Assembly: GCA_032358255.1 (NCBI GenBank) | Contig: JAULBX010013651.1 | Coordinates: forward strand, 33,889-97,888 | Direction of reading: 5' to 3' | Length of the DNA: 64,000 bases | Origin: Heterotrichella gracilis | Lineage: Eukaryota; Sar; Xanthophyceae; Tribonematales; Xanthonemataceae | Shown here: positions 1 through 9,955 of the stretch, one piece after another | Layout of the letters: each line of letters starts with the position of its first letter | Position numbering within the stretch: the stretch's first letter is position 1 | Notes under the pieces: generated by a model | What the model saw: only the letters and a program-made list of their open reading frames with translations | What the model was told of the DNA's origin: nothing | Databases searched by the model: none | Program-made: the position numbers and the translations under genes

Positions 1-1211
1 TTCCCCCGCGTGTCAGCGCCCTCACCCTCACCCGCCAGCAGGTTGAATCAGCCTATGACCTTATCGCAACGCTGGAGCAGCCGCTGCAGGACAAGCTGCT
101 GGGGTACCTCTCCAAGCATCCCAAGTGAGTAGTTAAATAAATTCACTTTTTATTTAAATTCCACTGTATATTCGTACACCCTTGACGGGCAACCAGTTTA
201 TCAAAACTCGCAGCACCCAAGTGGCATTTGGTTTTGTAGATATATGTCACTGATCATATAATGTAGTTACATGCATCCCAGCAATGCAGTCGGATTGGTA
301 GTCAGCCTTGGACAAGCACTTCAAAGAATAATGAGTATATTGAGTACCTTGCGCATCTGAGACGAACAGGGTGTTGCTAATTATTCGCTGGCAGCGCTGT
401 CCTGCCACTGTGACCACGTGGTGTACTACATGTGCGTGAACCATGGTCCAGTTGTTACAGCTTAGTGTCATGTCAATTCTCGCTAGCAAGTTGACCAGTA
501 TTTTAGTAGTGCCCACATGGAGCTACTTTCTCTGGCTCCAACCTGACCCTTCATCCCACCCGCCTGTGTGCAGTGTGCGAGTGATTGGCAGCCCCCATTC
601 GGTGCGCGGTGTGCGTGTGCCCACCATCTGCTTTGTGCACAAGACCCTCAGCCCCAGCCAGGTGGTAGAGCCAGCACAGAAGGCGGGCATGGCATTCCGA
701 TGGGGGCACAACTATGCGTACAGGTGCGGTGGGACCAATGAACATGAGCAAGCAAAGGTCCCTCCCTGGTGTATGGACCTTAATTGGATGCTTTTCGACC
801 CTGGCCAGGTGCAGCCTTCCTTGTCTGGACCCTATTGCCTTCCCCACGCCGCGCTGTTGCATCGGCTGTTGCACCTGCAGAAGAGTGTTCTGGATGCATG
901 CATGCAATTCTGCACGGAAATGTACCCTGGCGTCTCCCCTCCCTGCAGCCGAGGATTGCACCCCTTGCATGTAGCCGCTAAATGCGTCGGTTGCTGAAGT
1001 GGGGTGCAATTTGGAAATTGACCTATTCACTGCAAAATTTGAGTGTGCTTTCTTTGTTCTTTCAGTCCTTTCCCTCTCTTCCTGGTGCAGGCTGGTTGAG
1101 GCCCTGGGCGTGGGTGATGTTGAGCAGGGTGTGGTGCGCATCTCACTGCTGCACTACAACACGCCTCGAGAGGTGGAGCGCCTGATTGCAGTGCTGGAGG
1201 GGATACTGTGA
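1..1211 (+). CDS. Class V aminotransferase / cysteine desulfurase-like protein, 3' part
   Basis: Three exons are visible: 3-124, 574-723 and 1091-1211, ending at a TGA at 1209. They join in phase across GT-AG introns and give about 130 C-terminal residues. The last exon has the pattern VRISLLHYNT followed by PREVERLIAVL, typical of the small C-terminal domain of fold-type I class V aminotransferases, where Arg of VRIS.L.YNT binds the substrate carboxylate. The middle exon has a conserved RVPTICF strand and a RWGHNYAYR stretch. This best matches the cysteine desulfurase-like (SufS/IscS-related) family. The PLP lysine lies upstream of the window, so whether it is a desulfurase, a selenocysteine lyase or another PLP enzyme cannot be decided. 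The gene starts before base 1. Confidence 0.75.
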
Positions 1212-2131
1212 GACGGCTGGCCCATGCCCACATAGGCGCGCGCGTCAAACGGCGCGCCTATTTAGGAAATGCGCACTCATTAGTACGTACGTGTATTATA
1301 TCAGTAATGACCCAATTATTATATTTAGTTGTGGGAGGCCAAGCCGTATGGTTGAAATTGGATTATTACTCAAATGCATGCATAGCCTGATTCAGATTGA
1401 CTCACCGCAGCGGCGGCACGTTACGATACCAGGCTGGTGTGGCGGCACGTTGGTGTCGGTATCAGGCTGGTGCGGGGCCAGGCTGGTGCGGCACCGCCAA
1501 TTCTATATTATTGCATTCAGATGCAACTCAATACTGAGTTAACTTGCCAATAAGCCATCATCATATGGTTACCATGATGGCCTGATAGTTCGTGGGCACA
1601 TGCATGCACTAGGCTAAGCGGTGACGACTGCTGTACAGTGGCTGTGTCAATTCTGACATCATATTGCCATGGTCAATAAGCATTAAGTATGATACCATTT
1701 GGGTTGATTCAATTATATTGTAATCATGATTTACAGCCTGGCTCAGGTACTGGACCTATAACTTGGTTGGCCTTCACGACTCAGCCTTTCCATTGAATAA
1801 GCTGGTGTCCCTGATACTATCTGATACCTATTAGGCAGCCTGCATAACAACCAGTCCAAATATGGTGCCACCACTGGTGCATTTGATCCAACACGCGGCT
1901 GTGCTGCGCTGACATACATGGTCTTCAGCCTGGGCAGCGCAACACGCCATGGAAGTGCCATGCCCATTGGGATTAAATTGAAAAATGTTTAAACATTACT
2001 AATCCAATCCCAATGGCCAATGGCACTTCCATGGCATGGCACTTCCGAGGCCTGTTGCGCTGCCCATATCTGCACACCCTCCAACCCTCTAGTGCTGCAC
2101 TGATCCGCGGTGTCGTCCAGCTGAGGCACTT
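1212..2131. other. Intergenic stretch with repeats
   Basis: No gene is seen. It holds a GGCGCGCC-rich spot near 1232-1259, an imperfect run of CAGGCTGGTG-type units near 1431-1495, and a large inverted repeat described separately. The open frames here are short and lack splice-compatible structure. Confidence 0.6.
1932..2065. repeat. Foldback (long inverted repeat)
   Basis: The left arm 1932-1974 and right arm 2006-2065 are inverted copies. Both carry GGGCAGCGCAACA at the outer end, CCATGGAAGTGCCAT in the middle and ATTGGGATT at the inner end, with a loop of about 30 AT-rich bases. The right arm has an extra partial copy of the middle block. This looks like a MITE-like foldback element or a folding transcript end; no terminal target duplication was found. 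Confidence 0.65.
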
Positions 2132-2221
2132 CTAGCACACCAAACAATTGCGATAATAATGTTTCAGCATTGCCACTGACATACCATTTAGCAGCACCAC
2201 AAAGCTGTTCACATTACTAAT

Positions 2222-2845
2222 GTGGCATAGTATGGCTTTGGGCGCATTAAACGCGTGTATATTCCTGCTCTCCACGCCCGCATAGGGTTCAATGGCAATG
2301 TTGATCAGCGCACTGCCAGGCCGCCGTTGGTCAAAGCCATTCCTGCACGCCGCCTTGAGCTGGTCTCCGCTGTCCGTTCCAATAGTCTCCATCAGAACCT
2401 CATACTTGGTATTGGGCACAAATGCTGTTGGCTCAGGGTCAATGCCGAATCCCGTTGCATGTGCACCCGCTGACGCCGCTGCGCACAACTTTCTGCACGC
2501 TTGTCGACACGATCCCCGCCGTACACACAATTGTTGTTGAAGATGATGACCACATTGGGCAGGTTAAACTGGCAAACGCAAGATGGTGCATTCGGGTTTA
2601 GGATGGGGCAGAATTGTGTTTGGAGGTCAGCTCACCCCACATGTGGATGGGAGGTGGCGTGCGAGCATACAAGTGCAGCACGCATATGCACATGGCAGTC
2701 CTGTGCAAAGGCAGAAGATGCGACTGGTGGTGCTCATCACCAGGCCTGCATCCCTTGCATTAGGGTCGATGTCCACCACTCTGAAGTTGACACCTGGCGC
2801 CCGCATGAATGACTCGCCAAAGTGCAGCTCCAGTTCAGTCTGCGG
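2222..2845 (-). pseudogene. Partial decayed copy of oxalyl-CoA decarboxylase
   Basis: Two blocks match exons of the intact decarboxylase part of the gene at 9956-19412. The block near 2842-2700 corresponds to the exon at 11893-11776 (shared FGES and VDIDP.ARDA). The block near 2560-2225 corresponds to the last exon at 10301-9956 (shared [15 protein letters not shown] and INIAI.PYAGVES). The exons lying between them in the real gene are missing, and the copy carries frame breaks and substitutions. It has the same orientation and order as the source, so it is best explained as a segmental duplication with an internal deletion, not a processed copy, because intron sequence around the exons is also retained. 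It is not expected to give a working enzyme: the TPP-binding exon is absent. Confidence 0.8.
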
Positions 2846-3098
2846 AGCCGCTGGTATTTGCCATTGATAGGTCTCTATGATCCAGGTTATAAAGGCCTGA
2901 TGACTGGACAATTGAGCAAAATTTACAGCAGGACCACTAAACAAATGCAACTACTCCTTAAAGCATGTGTGGCAATGTACATGTTTGCATTTGGGAGCTG
3001 CACTGCTGGAATCACCAAAGTAGCTATCTGGCATTTGCATTCGTGCATAACAGCAATGCATGCGCATGCAACATGTGTTTCAAATCATGTGCGCATGC

Positions 3099-3844
3099 TT
3101 ACTTGCAATGCGAGTACCATGGCGCATCGCTGTCATTGCTGGCCCCAAACAGCGCACGCAGGGCCAGCATCTCCCTCATGCACTCTTCGGCGCTAGGGTT
3201 GACCTTGCTCTGACCAAAGTCAAGGACCTTGACCTGGCAACCAGCATAACAACATCAGAACGTTCGGCCATCAATCGTCAAATTTCAGTACCAACAAGGG
3301 CTGCTGCAAAAGCATGTCCACATCACCATGCCATTCCCGCCTCCATCCCCTACACATGCATGGCCCTCAAGCACACCATCATCCAAAAAACCCCTATGTG
3401 CACGTCCGTGCAACACATGTTGCACCTTTGCAACCATGCACTGACCTGATATCCTCCTGACATCTTCTCCACTAGGATATTGTTCCTCCGGATGTCCCCG
3501 TGCAAGACTTCATGCTGGTGCATTTCTTTCATCACCTGGGCAGATGTGGCATGTAAAAGGTCATTATGCTAGTATCTAATGTGACTAACAGCGCAAAGGA
3601 AGCAGGGCAGCTTCATCAACAAGATTTCCAAGATTTTTACAAGATTAGGCGAACACCCCCCACCACCCCCACCACCACCACCCCTCCACACAGACATGAA
3701 GGGCGTGCAGCTAGATCACAGAATATCTTTACACAACCACGTTTGGGGTGGTGTACCATGTTAAGGAAGAGGTTGTGCATGGTGACATGGTGGTGCAAGT
3801 GACATCACCCCCAAGTGCTCTCCTAGCCTCCAAGTGGTCTTACT

Positions 3845-3886
<42 letters not shown>

Positions 3887-6800
3887 NNNNNNNNNNGCCC
3901 CCCAACCCTCCAAGGGGTATTCCGCCCCCCCCCCCCACACCACCACCCACCACCCCTCCACCCCCCCATGCCAGGCTTGCTGCCAGCTCCCAGAATATGC
4001 TTACACATCCACCTTTTGGGGGGTGGAACATGTTGAGGAACCGTTGGTGCATGATGACATGCTCATGCACATGACATGACCCCCCCACTATCCCCGCCAA
4101 CTAAATTCCCCTGCACCCCCCTGGGCCCCCCACTACTCTTTAACACCTCCAATGAAGTTACCTAGGTATGTTGCATCACCCACCATCACCTTGGGCCCTG
4201 GTGTGAGAAAGTGAAAAACAACTTTTGTTCAAGCTCTACTTTGTGTCATGGCTTTGCATGAGTTGCGCATGCCAAGGTTGGCTACCTCTTTAAGTCCCCC
4301 ACCACTCCATCAGGCCCAAACTTGCACAATAAATTACTGTAGGTGCTCATTCTTTGATAATTATAACGTGAAACTTTGACAAGACCTGCAGTGAATTTCT
4401 GCAGCCTGATCGCTGATCAAATTTAATTTGAATCTGATCAGCAATGCAGCGTTCTGCCATCCAGCTCTTATTAATATCTAATACTTATTGAAGAGGAGTA
4501 ATCAACAATGTCAATCACACAACATTTTAGAGGCAAAGGGCTTGTGAGTACATTCTCAATACCTGTTAACCTGCGCATGAATATATATGTGCCATTTTTC
4601 ACACCCTGCAACTTGTCACAGCCTGTCCTCCCATAATATTCACTCCACTCCTGAGTAAATAAGTCAATAAAAAACTAAATATTTACAGATAAATACCCAC
4701 TCCAGGCATGCTGCACAGCCCCACCTCTTCTGCTGCATGGAGTGCATCACGCGTGCGTGCGCTGCGGTGCTCCCCTGTAACGACTGACACTGCCAAGGCG
4801 AATAGTATCCCGTTCCTCCAATAGCCAGCCCCGTGCAGGGTGGGCATGGAGTGGCCTTGCAAATCAGAGAGAGTACCCCTGCAGCATGAGAAGAACTCAG
4901 ATAATGTAATTAAGTGGTAATGTTATTATTATTATTACACGCGTACCGGCAACAAAGCCAGATCAGCAATCAGCCTTGCACAAGCATGCGCCACCCGTCC
5001 CTATCCTGGCATTGCTTGTACCATTTTGTGATGTTTCTTGCCTGCAAGTCCTTAGTGACGAGAGCAGCCCATGTGGCCCTGGGTGCTCCCCTAGACCGCT
5101 TCTCAACCAGCTGCCCAAACACCATACGCTTGGGTATTCTGTCGTCTGCCATACGTCCTAAGTGCCCCAGCTATTTTAGCATAATAACCCTGAGCTTTTC
5201 CTCAACTGAGGATTGCCTACATCTATCTAACAATCCCGCATTCGTTATGTGCGCTAAGCGCGAAATACCACAAATTTCTCTAAGTGGTAATGTTCATTGC
5301 CTTGTATTCACTTGCTCTCAAATAGCACTCGTGCGCCATACTGATGATGGCTTAGTCAAAATAAACAACCAATGATTGGCGCCATGAGGACGATAGTTAC
5401 CATAGTGATCACATACAAACGAACATGCTAATGGTGCAGTGGCGCCCTACTAATAAGTAGCATGCAATTTGTGTTAGCTCCTACTTAGTACCTGACAGTG
5501 TGCTGGGGAATTGCTGCCAGTGATACAGCAGTGACGGTACTGGACTTGCCTGCACCGTCGCTTGTGCAGTGCAGGACAGGGCTGGTGGGGCAAGGCATGT
5601 GGGATGAAGTGCTGACCGCATGTCCTACGGGAACGCATGGTAAGCAGCATTATTGTAAAGAATGTTCCACCAAGTTGGCCCTACCATAGATCTCTGCCTC
5701 ATGCTGGAGCTGCTTTACCAGCAAGCCCTCCTTGCCGACATCTGCTAGCTTGACTGCCACAGCATGGCCACCATAGCTGCAAACACAGCACAACAAGGAT
5801 CACTCGCCTAAGGTGGGAGTATTTAGTGGCCTATGGAGATGAGTACGCTTACAATGGTCTTTCAGAAGGCTTGCCAGTTGCATTGCCGGTGCACATGAAT
5901 GCATCAAGTAGGTATTTGAACGTTACACACACACACCATAGCAGTAGGAATTTTTGGTATCAACAAATGATGGGTGACATTCCAGTTGGCAAGGTGCACT
6001 TATGGTGGCAGTGGCAGCAGCATGGGGGTGCGCACAGCGTTCCTACAGATCCACAGGTGTGCATGCAAGATGGGGTGTCACCTGCCCAGTCGCACAGTCC
6101 CACTTTCTCCCCACCCAAGGATGTACTTTGAGAGCTGAAGAGATTCCAATGCAGGTGACATGTACTGGAATTCGAGCCCACAAGGTGGTTGGGTGCGCGT
6201 CATACTTCCTGAGCCAGCGCCATCACCTCCCGGAGGATTGTCATCTTCAGGAGGATTGCTGCCATCAAACGCCACATCGTCCTGGGCTCCACTGGGCCCA
6301 CCCCATTGTTGCTGTATCAGAAGGTCTTTCATAGGCCAATCAGTGCCCTCAAGGATGCTGCGGTGTAGCATGTCTGTATACAAACAGGAAAGAGCAGTAA
6401 ATGAGTAAGGTGCATGGGTTGGTGGTCAGACTGATGGATGTGGTGCTATCCTATATCAAACAAACACAAATGTCAGGTATCAGCGGCATTTGCGGTGACG
6501 ACTCAAGTCTCTTTGTGTATCAAATGTGAAGTATAAATGACAGATGCACTCTTTCCAGGAAATGCAAGCACCCGATTCCAGACAGATTTATGTTTGCTTT
6601 CCCAATCAGCAGAAGCGTGTCCACTGATAGGGTCATGGATGTAGAAGTATGCATGGGCTTAGCTCAGATTTAGACAGGGCCTAATGCTGACGAGACACTG
6701 GATCCCACTTACAGTGCAGCATCTCCTTGACATATGGCCACTCAGAGTTTGCCTGGATGCCCTTCGTGAACCCGTATCGATGTTGGCTCATTCGCATGAT

Positions 6801-8785
6801 GAAGAATGTGGCGTGCTCATACGTCAAAAACCCACAGTTCCAGCCCTGTGCAGGCAGGACACAACACGTTAACATGACCAGGTGAATTGCGTTGGATGTC
6901 AGGAAACACCAGCCAACGGTAACAACAATTGCTTGCCTTGTCTTTCATGTAGGAGCAGATTTGATTGACAGGCGTTTTGGCAGGTTCCACCAATAGGGCA
7001 TCACTTCCTGTCACCTTCGATATATCCATCATCACTGAAGGAAGCTGCATAAATTAGTTATCCATGGTAAGCCAACACAGCATTTTTTATAAATGAGATT
7101 GCAAGCTGGCCATGTGGCTACTGGACTTGCAGCAATGTTAGCACCACACATTGTTCCCATTTATTAATTTAAATGCACAATGCCTTTGCACTACCATGAA
7201 AACATAGGAACCTTCATTACGCAAAACACACCTTTCCCTCGCCACCAAACAGCTCTTTTTCGGCAGCATCTGCCGTTGGCTCGATCATCACAACAAAGTC
7301 TGGCATTCCAGTTTCCTTTAATCCGTCTGTGACCTCTACGTTACATTGCACAATTGCGTTGTTGGCTCGCAGGACTGTGGCCACAACTTTGCCAGCGTAC
7401 TCTGCAAACCTGCACAGCATTTGAAAAGATCGCACATTCCTGCAGCGTGCAATCCTGCAGAAACCTGTGTACAAAATTGTGCCGCACAAGATTGTGCCGC
7501 TTTTGAAAAGCATAAGGGAATGAGCAAGCACAAAAGCTTAACTAAAGCTGAGCAGTATTGGCAAGCTGTCTACTCAGCAACATCTGCAGAAGGTTTACGC
7601 CTGTAAAATTGCAACCACAGCCAGCCAAGCAACACGACTAAAGCATGCTGTTCGAAGATGTGGGAAAGGATGTGACAACTTACTAGACTATACTTTGACA
7701 ACTCACCCTGCGTTCAGCATAAACTCGCTCCCGTACGCTTTGGTAGCTCGGGCCTGGTTAAAGCCTGAACACCAAAACACCGTCAGCCTTTGCAACAACT
7801 CTGAACAGGCAAGAATGAGCAACAACGTTGTGCATACAGTATAGCTAGTACTATACCAGCAAGCAAAAGCCACTTGCAGCTGCAAATTGCCCACCATTCC
7901 ATGTCAAATACAAATACTCACGTTGCCTCGGGTCAGAGCTGAGTTCCACACCCCCGAGGTTCCTCTCTACGTATCCGCGTATCTGAGACATCAGTGGATC
8001 CAGATCCAGGTCCACGATTTGCAAGCCTGGGCCATATGGGCGGGTTGTCGGTGTTCTATTTTCAGCTGTGACTCTGAGGCTCGGGATTGGTGACAGAATA
8101 GCTTCCAGTGCTGCGACGCAAAATATGCACTTTCGAGGTTGACTTTGGAGTTGGCATGTATGGCGTTGGACGTATGGCAGGCGACAGAATACCCAAGCGT
8201 ATGGTGTTTGGGCAGCTGGTTGGGAAGCGGTCTAGGGGAGCACCCAGGGCCACATGGGCTGCTCTCGTCACTAAGGACTTGCAGGCGAGAAACATCACAA
8301 AATGGTACAAGCAATGCCAGGATAGGGACGGGTGGCGCATGCTTGTGCAAGGCTGATTGCTGATCTAGCTTTGTTGCCGGTATGCGTGTAATAATAATAA
8401 TGTATGGCGTTGACATGCCAGCAGTTGACTTACAGTTGACCAATTTAGGGATAGTGCTGATTTAGAGCGCAGGCAAGAGCATTCCATGTGATGTCAAGCA
8501 TGCCGCGGAACGCTCACCTGGAAAAACCATTTCTGCTGAAGGGGATGCCCCCTGTTCCTCGTGGCTTCAGAAGAGTGACCAGATAGACCAGACGTTCTGG
8601 ATTGCCGCCTGGTAGGCTGTGAGGTACCAACCTCCAGTGCTTCCCATACTAGAAAAAACTTATTGCTGGCTTGGATGTGAGCAGTGTGGACTGAAGGGTT
8701 TCTGGTGTCGAGGCTCAGGAGGAATCAAGTAGGCTGGGTAGAAGTCTTGAAGCACCTGTTTGTCAAACGAGAGTGACACTGGCAT
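3099..8785 (-). CDS. Nuclease-like (PD-(D/E)XK) plus protein kinase fusion protein
   Basis: Minus-strand, multi-exon gene. The suggested ATG is at 8785. Exons with supported boundaries include 8073-7922, 7764-7707, 7409-7232, 7044 to about 6950 (apparent GC donor), 6845-6713, 6134-6082, 5776-5685, 3535-3446 and 3233 to a TAA at 3099-3101. The N-terminal half has GMPDFVVM, then LLVEPAKTP and NQICSYMKDK followed by NCGFLTYEHATFF; this spacing resembles the restriction-endonuclease-like domain found before fungal-type (FunK1-like) and crinkler-associated kinases. The C-terminal half is a kinase: Gly loop GWGESGTV, lysine in HAVAVKLA, helix-C Glu in HEAEIY, catalytic HGDIRRNN and DFG in VLDFGQSK. 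The catalytic Asp and Lys are present. The joins of the first two exons, of the exon near 6370-6280 and of the exons between 5685 and 3535 are not settled. A LINE copy and an assembly gap lie in that last stretch. Other possibility: a recently decaying copy of a multigene family. Confidence 0.6.
3655..4085. repeat. Tandem duplicated block flanking a gap
   Basis: The segments about 3655-3840 and 3935-4085 are diverged copies. Each has a CCACC-rich start, an AGAATAT...TTACACA segment, then GGGTGG..., CATGTTRAGGAA and a TGCATG.TGACATG end. On the minus strand both still encode a similar peptide (MH..FLNM, then GCV.IF). They lie inside the kinase locus, so this could be a duplicated exon or intron. 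The assembly gap sits between the copies. Confidence 0.5.
3845..3896. other. Homopolymer G run and assembly gap
   Basis: A run of more than 40 G is followed by ten N (3887-3896). The run probably stopped the reads, so the true length between the flanks is unknown. Confidence 0.95.
4911..5294 (-). mobile_element. 5'-truncated LINE (non-LTR retrotransposon) copy A
   Basis: The body, 5280 down to 4925, encodes the C-terminal tail of a LINE ORF2: CGISRLAHITN, LLDRCRQSSVEEKLR, LGHLGRMADDRIPKRMVFG, TKDLQAR, then WYKQCQDRDGWR and a stop. This is the common post-reverse-transcriptase end of such elements. It finishes in a (TAA)n tail. The 14-base TAAGTGGTAATGTT occurs at both ends (4911-4924 and 5281-5294) and is the target-site duplication. 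A TAG replaces the usual Trp before LGHLGRM, so it is dead. It lies in an intron of the kinase gene, same strand. Confidence 0.85.
8156..8412 (+). mobile_element. 5'-truncated LINE copy B
   Basis: The body, 8169-8399, is a near-identical but shorter copy of the same LINE 3' end as copy A, in the opposite orientation. It encodes RMAGDRIPKRMVFGQLV to a TGA after DRDGWRMLVQG and ends in (TAA)n. The 13-base ATGTATGGCGTTG is at 8156-8168 and again at 8400-8412, a clean target-site duplication. It sits in an intron of the minus-strand kinase gene. Confidence 0.88.
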
Positions 8786-9955
8786 ATTGAGCTTGCGTTA
8801 GGTGTCAACAGGCAAGCAAGACGTATGCAGGACTAGCTGAGAACGGGTTCTGGAAACATTGGTTCGATCCAACAGTACACGAGCATGTCTTGCGAGGGGT
8901 GCTGCAGTTGTCGTGGAGCTCGTGTTCTGCCTGAGCAAAAGGCCGTCGCGGAAGCTGCAGGTGATAAGAATTTTGCAGTGGAGAAGAGAACGTGTCTTTT
9001 ACCTGACAGAGGCTGCGGGGTATGCCAGGATAAGCAAGTATCCACAGCGACCCACCAGGGCGAGCACAGGACACCCAGGCAAAACCCCAACCTGGGCAAA
9101 GGTAAAGGGTCGCTACCCGTAGCTGTGAAGGATGTCAGCAGAAAGCTCCCAGAGCCAACCCAACTCTTGGCAAGTAAACCAACGGTAAACCGGGTAGCAA
9201 TTGCATGCATTAATGCATGCATTTCTAATACTGAACATCTTTCAATCTAATAATAGCACCCCTTGTACCCTTTGACACCTCCTTTCCTAGGGCCCCTGGT
9301 GAGGCAAGAGTACCATCGAGACTGATCAGTATCGATAGCGGCCAAACCAACGGTGGTGACCAGTCAAACAGCAGGTTCGTCACCAAACTTACTGTGATCA
9401 GCGGTGTCTTATAACCTGCTTCGCCACGGTTTATGCCATGCCGCCGGGCGTGCCTTGTAAACCCTAAACCCTAAACCCTATTCCCTGAAGTGGCCCACGC
9501 TCAAGTTGACAAGGCACGCCTAAACCCTGATGAACGAAAAAGGAAAGAAATGGAACGCCCATGTGCAGAGGTGCACCTGCCATGGCAACCAGGCGACTAA
9601 CCCTCGAGTCCTTGACACCGCCTGAGCTTCAGGCTGAGGATGCTACAGTAATCCGGCCAGGTCGGACCTAGTCTACCCCTAGGTGAACCAGACCAAGCAA
9701 GACCCAAGTCTGTGCTATATTACTTCCAGCACATGCCATATGACATAGACGCCCCCGTTGTTGGGGCGCTGAAAGTAATACATAGAAAATTGGGAAGGGA
9801 GCATACGAATCCAAAGAATATCCTGCTGCGCTCAGCCACTGAGCTTCAACATGTTCAATTCCAGACACCACGCACACACATGTCGGTGACAACAAAAGAA
9901 CAGCCCTCCTGCAGCCCCGCTGTTGGCATGCCGCCCAGCAGCACCACGCAGCCGT
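8786..9955. other. Spacer between kinase gene start and oxalate gene end
   Basis: No gene is recognised. A 121-codon plus-strand frame at 8885-9250 resembles nothing I know and is probably chance. The spacer also holds a short CCCTAAA tract inside a perfect inverted repeat (next entry). Confidence 0.5.
9446..9520. repeat. Inverted repeat enclosing CCCTAAA telomere-like repeats
   Basis: GGCGTGCCTTGT at 9446-9457 and its exact complement ACAAGGCACGCC at 9509-9520 bracket about three CCCTAAA units. The right arm is itself followed by TAAACCCTGA. This could form a 12-base stem. Confidence 0.7.

Noticed and set aside
3845-4008. Poly-Pro / poly-Gly proteins around the gap
   Set aside because: They are translations of a G/C homopolymer next to N bases.
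9458-9480. True chromosome end
   Set aside because: Only about three CCCTAAA units, with unique gene-bearing sequence on both sides; it is an interstitial tract.
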